5,080 bases of DNA from Ferrimicrobium sp. (GTDB lineage: Bacteria; Actinomycetota; Acidimicrobiia; Acidimicrobiales; Acidimicrobiaceae): contig DAHXNM010000287.1 in NCBI GenBank assembly GCA_027365375.1, positions 1 to 5,080 on the forward strand, written 5' to 3'. This document shows positions 1-5,011 of the stretch, one piece after another (position 1 is the stretch's first letter; each line of letters starts with the position of its first letter). A program made the position numbers and the translations under genes. A model generated the notes under the pieces. It was not told the DNA's origin and ran no database searches. It worked only from the letters and a program-made list of their open reading frames with translations.

Positions 1-1
1 G

Positions 2-100
2 GAGTCAGGCATGACGACGTATCAAGGGTCGGCCGTCATCTCCAACACCTTTGGACAGTATCGCAGCGCGTCTTACCTAGGCCATTTGGGAGTGTCTTGA
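2..100 (+). CDS. 3' end of an upstream gene, possibly PilN-like pilus assembly protein (partial)
   Basis: The frame starting at base 2 is open from the window edge to TGA at 98-100 and gives 32 residues, beginning ESGMTTYQGSAV and ending YLGHLGVS. The stop shares its last base with the ATG of the next gene (TGATG), a typical sign of translational coupling within an operon. The next gene resembles pilO, and pilN normally precedes pilO, so PilN is the natural guess. PilN is a bitopic inner-membrane protein that pairs with PilO and binds PilM in the cytoplasm. The tail itself carries no motif I can recognise, so the open frame and overlap are what is seen, and the name is inference from position. 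Confidence 0.5.
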   Translation, partial: ESGMTTYQGSAVISNTFGQYRSASYLGHLGVS

Positions 101-669
101 TGAAAATCTCTCGTTCCAGAATTATTGCAGGACTTGTTGGAGTGCTCGTGGTCGTCATCGGGGCTGGTTGGTACTTTGGAGTATATGCATCGCTCTCTAA
201 CCGGATCGCCGCGAACCAGGCCCAGGTTGGGCTGGACCAGACCCAACTCGCAAACGACCGGGTGCAGCTTGCTCAGCTGGTTCACGACAAGCGCAACGCG
301 CCTTCGTTAACTGTTGAGTTAAAGGCTCTGCAGTCGACGTTGCCGGCTAAGTTCTCGCTCGCAGCCTTCATCAGCCAAGCAGATGCGGTGGCAGGTGCGG
401 CCGGAGTGCCACTGCTGCAGGTCACTCCTACCCAGCCAGGTTCGGTGGCTACAACTGCGGGATCAGGAACGGTTCCTGGGGTAAGCGCGATCCCGTTTAC
501 CGCCGAAGCTACCGGTACCTTTGTAGGGCTCATGCACTTTCTGCATGGTCTAGATCATCTCAACGAGTTGGTTAACCTGCAGACGATGCAGCTCTCTGCC
601 CTCTCTGGAGGCGGGGCAAACCCGAAGATCAACCTGTCGTTTACCGGGTCGGTATACTACCGCAGTTAG
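100..669 (+). CDS. pilO: PilO-like type IV pilus assembly protein
   Basis: A 189-residue bitopic membrane protein. Residues 1-7 are short and basic, residues 8-27 form one hydrophobic segment, and about 32-65 are rich in Q, L, A and D as expected of a coiled coil. A compact C-terminal domain follows. Its LPAKFSLAAFISQA stretch (81-94) leading to AAGVPLLQVTP and the later 'PFTAEATGTFVGLMHFLHGL' pattern (about 132-151) match the PilO layout (a 'lP...l...l...a...Gv' helix, then 'a.G.y..l..Fl..L'). PilO pairs with PilN to form the inner-membrane alignment subcomplex that links the pilus motor platform to outer parts; in a single-membrane actinobacterium it would act on the extracytoplasmic face. 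ATG at 100 is preferred over TTG at 97 because it overlaps the upstream TGA and sits 7 bases after GGGAG (88-92). Length is near the family norm. Assignment rests on pattern and topology, as PilO sequences are poorly conserved. Confidence 0.7.
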   Translation: MKISRSRIIAGLVGVLVVVIGAGWYFGVYASLSNRIAANQAQVGLDQTQLANDRVQLAQLVHDKRNAPSLTVELKALQSTLPAKFSLAAFISQADAVAGAAGVPLLQVTPTQPGSVATTAGSGTVPGVSAIPFTAEATGTFVGLMHFLHGLDHLNELVNLQTMQLSALSGGGANPKINLSFTGSVYYRS

Positions 670-675
670 GAGAGG
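668..675 (+). promoter_or_regulatory. Ribosome binding site for the small pilus-region gene
   Basis: AGGAGAGG lies 5 bases before ATG 681 and overlaps the pilO TAG stop (667-669). It supports the ATG at 681 over the in-frame ATG at 690 and indicates that this gene is read from the same transcript as pilO. Confidence 0.7.
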
Positions 676-680
676 CAAAG

Positions 681-1052
681 ATGACCAGTATGGAGATCCG
701 TTCGCTTCTGGAGGAGTCCGAGCCGCCGGAGTTGGAGGAGGGCGGAAGGGACCGCCATCGCTCACGTCAGCTCCTCCTTGTGGCGTTGGCGCTCGTTGTG
801 CTTGTCGCCGGCCTAGTCGGTTATTTTGTCCTTGCTAGCCATCCAGCCCCAGTGAATGCGCCTACTACCAGCAACTCTACAGGGACAAAACTAGGTTCTT
901 CGACCCCGGGCCAAGCTTCAGCGCCGATCGAGAGCCGTTCCTCGACTGGAGTGCCTGTACCCGCCAATCAGTACTTTAGCGTCAAGAACCCATTCGTGCC
1001 AAAGATCTCTCAATCCGGATCATCGTCGCCGGTTGCTGGCACCAATGGCTGA
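681..1052 (+). CDS. Small single-pass membrane protein of the pilus operon, PilP-like tail
   Basis: A 123-residue protein not assigned to a family with certainty. Residues 1-29 are charged and cytoplasmic (EESEPPELEEGG, then RDRHRSR). Residues 31-52 form a strong membrane helix. About 54-95 are a low-complexity Ser/Thr/Pro/Gly linker, likely extracytoplasmic. At 97-107 the only ordered-looking patch reads NQYFSVKNPFVP. PilP-type proteins, which bind PilN/PilO, carry a conserved 'RDPF.P'-like box, and the gene sits where pilP would follow pilO, so a PilP-like accessory role is a reasonable inference. The globular beta domain of true PilP is missing, so this would be a reduced analogue at most. 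The TGA stop is 41 bases before aroC. The N-in, C-out topology is predicted from the basic residues just before the helix. Confidence 0.65.
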   Translation: MTSMEIRSLLEESEPPELEEGGRDRHRSRQLLLVALALVVLVAGLVGYFVLASHPAPVNAPTTSNSTGTKLGSSTPGQASAPIESRSSTGVPVPANQYFSVKNPFVPKISQSGSSSPVAGTNG

Positions 1053-1081
1053 TCTCGTCTGAGCGGAGAACCGTCGGCTGC

Positions 1082-1087
1082 TAATCT
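1082..1087 (+). promoter_or_regulatory. Possible -10 element for leaderless aroC transcription
   Basis: TAATCT fits the actinobacterial TANNNT -10 pattern and ends 6 bases before the aroC ATG at 1094. Initiation would then fall at or next to the start codon. No Shine-Dalgarno sequence lies at normal distance; the nearest purine run, GCGGAG, is some 27 bases away. I see no convincing -35 element, so this is tentative, and read-through from the pilus genes is equally possible. Confidence 0.25.
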
Positions 1088-1093
1088 CTAGCC

Positions 1094-2314
1094 ATGCTTA
1101 GGTATCTCACGGCCGGTGAATCCCACGGACAATCACTCGTAGTGATTGTGGAGGGTTTGCCCGCCGGTCTCAGTGTCACAACCGAGCAACTAGGGGCCGA
1201 GCTGGCCCGTCGAAGGCTGGGATACGGCCGCGGTCCGCGCATGCGCTTTGAGGCCGACGAGTTAGTCCTGCTCTCTGGGGTGCGCCATGGTCGTACCCTT
1301 GGTTCACCGGTAGCCATCGAGATTAAGAACTCGGAGTGGGAACGTAAGTGGACCGAGGAGATGTCTCCTGTTCCGGGCGTTCCAACTAAGAAGCTCACCA
1401 AACCCCGCCCCGGTCACGCTGACCTTGCAGGAATGCTTAAGTACGGGTTCGATGATGCAAGAGACGTTCTTGAACGCGCCTCCGCCCGGGAGACGGCAGC
1501 CAGGGTAGTTGCAGGAACCCTCGCCAAGGCGTTGGTCGCCCAGATTGGAATCCAGATCGTGTCACATGTGGTACAAATCGGTGAGGTCAAGACGCAGAGG
1601 ACGAGTATTCCATCCCCAGAGGATCTGGAGCGTATTGATAGCTCCGAGGTCCGTTGTCTGGATGAGCAGGTTGAACAGCTGATGATCGCTGAGATCAAGG
1701 CGGCGGCAAAGGTGGGTGACTCTCTTGGCGGATCGGTTGAGGTTGTTGCCCACGGAGTTCCAGTTGGATTAGGCAGTCATGTCCACTGGGATCGAAAACT
1801 CGATAGTCAGCTAGCGGGGGCGCTGATGTCGATCCAGGCAGTTAAGGCGGTCAGTATTGGTGCTGGGATTGAGGTAGCAAGGCGCCATGGCTCAGACGCC
1901 CATGACGCGATTAAATTTGACTCCGAGACTGGTCAATACTCTCGCCCTACCTGGTTGTCGGGTGGGATCGAGGGAGGGATCTCTAATGGCGCTCCGCTGG
2001 TGGCAGAGGTATGGATGAAACCGCTAGCAACCTTGAATCGTCCGGTGCTCGAGACTGTCGACACAGCCACGAAGGAACCGGCGCTCTCCTTCAAGGAGCG
2101 TACGGATGTTGTTGCAGTCCCAGCAATGGGTGTGGTCGCTGAGGCCATGGTGGCGCTCGTTTTAGCCAACGAGGCGACTCGTAAATTCGGAGGCGATTCC
2201 GTCGCCGAGTTCGTTCGTAATTGGGAGGGGTTTTGTAGTCATCTCTCAACTACACCGTCGGCAGTCCTTGCCGACCAGAGTGAGCCACTCGGGGCTGGCG
2301 AGGCTGACGATTGA
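1094..2314 (+). CDS. aroC: Chorismate synthase
   Basis: Catalyses the last shared step of aromatic biosynthesis: anti-1,4-elimination of phosphate from EPSP to give chorismate, using reduced FMN, in the cytoplasm. The 406-residue product has all family signatures. The start MLRYLTAGESHG (1-12) holds the first catalytic His (11). RRRLGYGRGPRM (39-50) is the basic substrate and flavin region. PRPGHADLAG (104-113) carries the second catalytic His (108). RASARETAARVVAG (128-141) is the second signature, SGGIEGGISNGAPL (289-302) follows, and ERTDVVAVPAMGVVAEAM (335-352) is the third, with Asp338. Length is normal for a full-length bacterial enzyme, with a slightly long, variable tail after about 380. 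ATG 1094 is the only sensible start: an in-frame TAA lies at 1082-1084 and translation from here matches the family N-terminus exactly. The stop is 4 bases before the likely aroB ATG. Confidence 0.97.
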   Translation: MLRYLTAGESHGQSLVVIVEGLPAGLSVTTEQLGAELARRRLGYGRGPRMRFEADELVLLSGVRHGRTLGSPVAIEIKNSEWERKWTEEMSPVPGVPTKKLTKPRPGHADLAGMLKYGFDDARDVLERASARETAARVVAGTLAKALVAQIGIQIVSHVVQIGEVKTQRTSIPSPEDLERIDSSEVRCLDEQVEQLMIAEIKAAAKVGDSLGGSVEVVAHGVPVGLGSHVHWDRKLDSQLAGALMSIQAVKAVSIGAGIEVARRHGSDAHDAIKFDSETGQYSRPTWLSGGIEGGISNGAPLVAEVWMKPLATLNRPVLETVDTATKEPALSFKERTDVVAVPAMGVVAEAMVALVLANEATRKFGGDSVAEFVRNWEGFCSHLSTTPSAVLADQSEPLGAGEADD

Positions 2315-2318
2315 GCTC

Positions 2319-3431
2319 ATGAACCAACCTAATCGAGTATCTAACACCGCTGTAGCTGCCTTTTTGGCGGAGGAGGTCGACCGTCGATCGGTGTTGCGTT
2401 ATGAGCTAGATCTTGGCGATGCTGCATTTCCGGTTGTTCTTGGCGCTGGCGTCTGGGACCAGCTCGAGACCATGATCCCGTCTAGTTGGTCGCGGGTGGT
2501 TATAGTTACCCAAGCTACTATTCCAGGGAGTTTTGAGCTGTCGTTCGACGCAACTTGGGTTGTCTTGCCATCGGGCGAGGCGGCCAAGCGTCCCGGAGTC
2601 GCCGAGGGCTTGGCCGAGAGGCTCGTTAGGCTGCGGGCGGATCGCCAAACGGGGTTGGTCGCCGTCGGTGGGGGAGTCGTCACCGATCTAGTCGGGTTTG
2701 TCGCCTCCACGTACATGCGAGGAGTTGAGTACCTCAACGTGCCAACCACCCTGCTTGGAATGGTGGATGCAGCTATTGGTGGAAAGACGGCCGTGAACTT
2801 GATGGGCGGAAAGAATCTTTTCGGCACCTTTTGGCAACCACAGGGCTTGCTGTGTGATCTTGCCCTTCTCCAGACGCTACCGCAGCGCGAGTGGTTGAGT
2901 GGGGCCGGTGAGTTGGCCAAGTACAGTTTTCTAACGTCGGATCCATTTGCTGAGCTCAAACTGCTGGACCAGATAGTCAAAGCACAGCGTTTGAAGCAGT
3001 CCTACGTGGCAGGAGACGAGCGAGAGACGGGTCGTCGTAGCTTGCTCAACTACGGCCATACGCTTGGTCATGGCATCGAAGGAGCCTACCTTGGGAGAGG
3101 ACAGGAGGGGAGCGTCTCACATGGTGAGGCGGTCGCCGTCGGCCTCGTCTTTGCTGCTCGGCTAGCCGCACGCTTGGACCGCATCGATCAGAACCGCGTG
3201 GATCGGCACCACCAAGTGCTAGCGAGCTATGGGCTCGACTTCAGGCTTCCGAGTGAGCTCGCTGTTGATGAAGTACTCAGTTATATGCGGTCAGATAAGA
3301 AGAACCGTGGAGACATGAGCTTCGTTTTGGATGGACCTAATGGGCTTGAACTTGTCCACCACGTCGATGAGGCGCTTATCCGGCAAGTGCTCGACGAGTA
3401 TCCGAGAAAGGAAGGTGTGAATGGGCGCTGA
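2319..3431 (+). CDS. aroB: 3-dehydroquinate synthase
   Basis: Converts DAHP to 3-dehydroquinate, the second shikimate-pathway step, using NAD+ and a divalent metal (Zn or Co). From ATG 2319 the protein has 370 residues. Visible motifs are the NAD-binding GGGVVTD (117-123), PTTLLGMVDAAIGGK (142-156), KNLFGTFWQP (165-174), metal ligand Glu198 in SGAGELAKY, DERETGRR (233-240), NYGHTLGH (244-251) with metal ligand His247, SHGEAV (267-272) with metal ligand His268, and SDKKNRGDMSFVL (325-337). All catalytic positions I can place are kept. The helical segment between Lys201 and Asp233 is about a dozen residues shorter than in the B. subtilis and mycobacterial enzymes as I recall them. The start is uncertain. 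TTG 2268 would overlap aroC by 47 bases, ATG 2319 has only a weak site upstream, and GTG 2391 follows GGAGGAGG and would still keep the whole family core (346 residues). The first 24 residues from ATG show no family similarity. Confidence 0.95.
   Translation: MNQPNRVSNTAVAAFLAEEVDRRSVLRYELDLGDAAFPVVLGAGVWDQLETMIPSSWSRVVIVTQATIPGSFELSFDATWVVLPSGEAAKRPGVAEGLAERLVRLRADRQTGLVAVGGGVVTDLVGFVASTYMRGVEYLNVPTTLLGMVDAAIGGKTAVNLMGGKNLFGTFWQPQGLLCDLALLQTLPQREWLSGAGELAKYSFLTSDPFAELKLLDQIVKAQRLKQSYVAGDERETGRRSLLNYGHTLGHGIEGAYLGRGQEGSVSHGEAVAVGLVFAARLAARLDRIDQNRVDRHHQVLASYGLDFRLPSELAVDEVLSYMRSDKKNRGDMSFVLDGPNGLELVHHVDEALIRQVLDEYPRKEGVNGR
2369..2376 (+). promoter_or_regulatory. Shine-Dalgarno-like GGAGGAGG within the 5' end of aroB
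   Basis: GGAGGAGG lies 14 bases before the in-frame GTG at 2391 and 17 before TTG 2394. From GTG the protein would begin MLRYELDLGDAAFPVVLGAG, close to how most AroB proteins begin. The spacing is longer than ideal, so the site may simply be Glu/Glu coding sequence (GCG GAG GAG GTC), but it makes the shorter start a live alternative. Confidence 0.3.
3407..3415 (+). promoter_or_regulatory. Ribosome binding site for aroQ
   Basis: AAAGGAAGG ends 5 bases before ATG 3421 and lies inside the last aroB codons. It fixes the aroQ start and the 11-base overlap with aroB, and implies coupled translation. Confidence 0.65.
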
Positions 3432-3912
3432 TAAGTCTCAGCCGGAGGGCCCTACCCGACGTTCGATTGCACTCGTGCATGGACCCAACCTCAACCTACT
3501 GGGAGAACGCCAACCAGAGATCTACGGCATGGGCACCCTTGACGATCTGACGCAATTGGCTAGAGAGGCCGCCATCGAGCATGGATATGAGCTCGCGAGC
3601 CTCCAGACCAATAGCGAGGCCGAACTCATAGAGACTATCCATGACCTCGACTCCTCTACTGCGGCATTGATTTTGAATGCAGGAGCATTTACGCACTACT
3701 CATGGGCTATCGCTGATGCGATCGCATCAAAGAATGTACCGACAATTGAGCTTCATATCTCAAACCCTGCCGCTCGCGAGAACTTTCGTACTCTGTCGGT
3801 GCTGGCTGCAGTGGTGAGCGGTTCGATCTCCGGTTTTGGCGGGCTCGGCTACGTGTTGGCAGTTAAGGCAGCTGCCCTCCTGGATGAGGGTGCTGACAGT
3901 CGTCGCGGTTAA
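3421..3912 (+). CDS. aroQ: Type II 3-dehydroquinate dehydratase
   Basis: Dehydrates 3-dehydroquinate to 3-dehydroshikimate, the step right after AroB. Type II enzymes are small flavodoxin-like proteins that assemble as dodecamers. The 163-residue product has the full motif set. HGPNLNLLGERQPEIYG (20-36) carries Asn23, the lid Arg30 and the catalytic Tyr35. QTNSEAEL (62-69) corresponds to the mycobacterial QSDSEAQL. LILNAGAFTHYS (83-94) carries Asn86 and His92. ELHISNPAARENFR (110-123) carries substrate-binding His112 and Arg119. GFGGLGYVLAVKAA (138-151) closes the fold. It is about 15 residues longer than usual because of a hydrophilic N-terminal extension (MGADKSQPEGPTRRS). The start is ATG 3421, 11 bases inside aroB, supported by a good ribosome binding site. 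No internal start keeps the first strand. The adjacent aroB product is its substrate supplier, so the pair forms one functional unit. Confidence 0.96.
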   Translation: MGADKSQPEGPTRRSIALVHGPNLNLLGERQPEIYGMGTLDDLTQLAREAAIEHGYELASLQTNSEAELIETIHDLDSSTAALILNAGAFTHYSWAIADAIASKNVPTIELHISNPAARENFRTLSVLAAVVSGSISGFGGLGYVLAVKAAALLDEGADSRRG

Positions 3913-3994
3913 GGATTGGCTGGGTCTCGGTCATAAGTATCCAGATAGCGTTCCAACCCGGATTAGTATGATGCGAGGGTTCCCAGACTCATGA

Positions 3995-4024
3995 CGAGGC
4001 AGATATGAGCCTCGGCAGCCCGAG
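3995..4024 (+). terminator. Overlapping hairpins, possible weak terminator or attenuator after aroQ
   Basis: CGAGGC (3995-4000) pairs with GCCTCG (4009-4014) across an 8-base loop. CTCGG (4011-4015) pairs with CCGAG (4020-4024) across the 4-base loop CAGC. The two share bases 4011-4014, so they cannot form together. The second is followed by ATTTGTGT, only a weak U tract. This may end aro transcription about 80 bases after the aroQ stop, or be a switch between alternative folds. The pairing is seen; the function is inference. Confidence 0.35.
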
Positions 4025-4053
4025 ATTTGTGTCGTTGAGGGTTGTTGGCGGTG

Positions 4054-4069
4054 TCCCAAATGATTGGGA
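4054..4069 (+). repeat. Perfect inverted repeat upstream of the membrane protein gene
   Basis: TCCCAA and TTGGGA are perfect reverse complements separated by ATGA, a 6-base stem with a 4-base loop. It ends 6 bases before the Shine-Dalgarno sequence of the gene starting at 4087. With no T-run after it, it is unlikely to be a terminator. It could be an RNA hairpin affecting translation or a DNA operator near the promoter. Confidence 0.45.
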
Positions 4070-4075
4070 TCTACT

Positions 4076-4083
4076 AAAGGAGA
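4076..4083 (+). promoter_or_regulatory. Ribosome binding site for the GTG-started membrane protein gene
   Basis: AAAGGAGA lies just upstream of GTG 4087, with 3 bases between the end of the match and the start codon (7 from the central GG). It is the strongest such site in the window and supports the GTG start, which has no in-frame ATG alternative before the membrane helix. Confidence 0.7.
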
Positions 4084-4086
4084 GCC

Positions 4087-4743
4087 GTGTCGTCGAGACC
4101 ACGTAATAGAGCTGACTACACCCTTCAGGAGGAGACTCCGAAGAGACGAAGGCGTCGACTGCTGTGGGTGGTGGCTGTGATCGTTGTCGCAGCCATTATC
4201 GAGTTAGTTATCGTCTACCCAAACAAGATCACCAAGACCCAGCAACAGGCGGATTTTAAGTCCTTCGTCGTCTCAATGCGCACTGATGTACTCGGTTGCC
4301 AGGTCGCGCTCCAGGACGGCTATCACGCGCTGGCTCGCATCCATGGCGGCGATACCAAGCAGCTGAGCGTCGCTAACACGATACTCCAACAGGACGAGGC
4401 CTACTGCACCCTGGCTGTCAACTCAGATCTTTACAACTTGGCGACACTATCTCCACCCAATGACTTGAATAAATTCAACCTGACTCCGGTAGCCCATGAT
4501 CTCTATTCTTGGGCATATCCTGGAGCGGCCGGGATCTTGGCCGACTCGGAGACTCTCCTAACCAAGCCGAACAACCAGGCTGCGATTCGCAACCTCAACA
4601 CGCGTATTCACAATATGGATTTGCTGCTTGGCTCGGTGAATACTGACCTTAGCAAGGTATCGGCACAGCTCGGTCTCTCTCCGCAGACTGTGAAGCTGAG
4701 CCCGTTGACAGCCATGCCCTCCTTCGTTCGGACACAGCTCTAA
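4087..4743 (+). CDS. Unrecognised membrane-anchored protein with an extracytoplasmic helical domain
   Basis: I do not recognise this 218-residue protein. Residues 1-24 are hydrophilic and end in a basic run KRRRRR (19-24), followed by a single hydrophobic helix (about 25-44, WVVAVIVVAAIIELVIVY). That predicts an N-in anchor with the remaining ~170 residues outside the membrane. The outer part is mostly helical by composition and has just two cysteines, in LGCQVALQDGYHALA (Cys71) and EAYCTLAV (Cys107), which could form a disulfide between two helices outside the cell. There is no lipobox, sortase signal, catalytic motif or repeat. The final ~50 residues alternate charged and hydrophobic positions (NLNTRIHNMDLLLGSVNTDL), again helix-like. 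It stands apart from the aro genes after a 174-base gap and faces nusB tail to tail with a 31-base gap, so it is probably its own transcription unit. Base use resembles its neighbours, with no sign of recent transfer. Confidence 0.85.
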   Translation: MSSRPRNRADYTLQEETPKRRRRRLLWVVAVIVVAAIIELVIVYPNKITKTQQQADFKSFVVSMRTDVLGCQVALQDGYHALARIHGGDTKQLSVANTILQQDEAYCTLAVNSDLYNLATLSPPNDLNKFNLTPVAHDLYSWAYPGAAGILADSETLLTKPNNQAAIRNLNTRIHNMDLLLGSVNTDLSKVSAQLGLSPQTVKLSPLTAMPSFVRTQL

Positions 4744-4774
4744 GGAAGTTCGCGGTCCGAAGCAGGAACGAGTG

Positions 4775-5011
4775 CTAAGAAGGCGCCACCGGGGTCTTGG
4801 GGCGACATTGATTGGCGACGGCTGCAAGCACTCCGTTTAGGAATTTTGGCGATTCCTCGGTGGAGAGGAGGTCTGCGAGCCTGATTGCCTCCGAGATGAT
4901 CACTGAGGTCGGAAGCTCTGGCTTGAAGCTTAACTCCCATACCGCGAGCGTCAGAATGGAGCGATCGACTGGGTTGAGACGTTGAAGGCTCCAGTCGTAG
5001 AGGTTTAGCAT
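4775..5011 (-). CDS. nusB: Transcription antitermination factor NusB, C-terminal half
   Basis: NusB is an all-helical RNA-binding protein that joins NusE (S10) on boxA RNA to promote antitermination, chiefly in rRNA operons. The 78 residues from ATG 5011 match the second half of the family: YDWSLQRLNPVDRSIL (5-20), LAVWELSF (22-29), ELPTSVIISEAIRLA (32-46), then STEESPKFLNGVLAAVA (50-66), the family's hallmark 'SpkFvNGVL'. Full-length NusB has about 130-160 residues, so roughly the first 75 are absent from this frame. An in-frame TAA lies two codons before this ATG and a TGA further up, so the frame cannot extend. ATG 5011 falls in the middle of a conserved helix and is very unlikely to be the true start. 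The C-terminal part is too well kept to be an old relic. It ends with TAG 31 bases from the convergent gene. Confidence 0.9.
   Translation of the reverse strand: MLNLYDWSLQRLNPVDRSILTLAVWELSFKPELPTSVIISEAIRLADLLSTEESPKFLNGVLAAVANQCRPKTPVAPS

Larger units (their letters stand above)
3913..4086 (+). other. Intergenic spacer after aroQ with several inverted repeats
   Basis: This 174-base gap is the longest non-coding stretch in the window and separates the aro genes from an unrelated membrane protein gene. It holds two overlapping hairpins (3995-4024), a perfect inverted repeat (4054-4069) and a ribosome binding site (4076-4083). No frame carries a convincing small gene and I could fold no tRNA. 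No clear -10/-35 pair was found, though the gap is where a promoter for the downstream gene would be expected. Confidence 0.6.

Noticed and set aside
97..99. TTG start for pilO three bases before the ATG
   Set aside because: ATG 100 has better spacing from GGGAG and overlaps the upstream stop in the usual TGATG arrangement.
282..765. Minus-strand open frames opposite pilO and the small membrane protein gene
   Set aside because: Low-complexity products in the shadow of better-supported genes; no start signals or family features.
2399..2980. A 193-codon open frame on the minus strand opposite aroB
   Set aside because: It lies wholly within a certain gene, has no ribosome binding site or recognisable domain, and its Ser/Pro/Thr/Arg-rich product is typical of antisense frames in GC-rich coding DNA.
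3960..4025. Possible tRNA-like or structured RNA gene in the spacer after aroQ
   Set aside because: The short hairpins do not form a cloverleaf, and there is no acceptor stem pairing or T-loop consensus.
4745..4770. A possible terminator between the convergent genes (TTCG/CGAA around CGGTC)
   Set aside because: Only a 4-base stem with no T-run on either side; not enough to support a terminator.
4558..4940. Additional minus-strand open frames overlapping the end of the membrane protein gene and nusB
   Set aside because: They overlap the nusB frame on the same strand, whose product has clear family similarity, and their own products (rich in Arg, Pro and Ser) do not resemble any protein.
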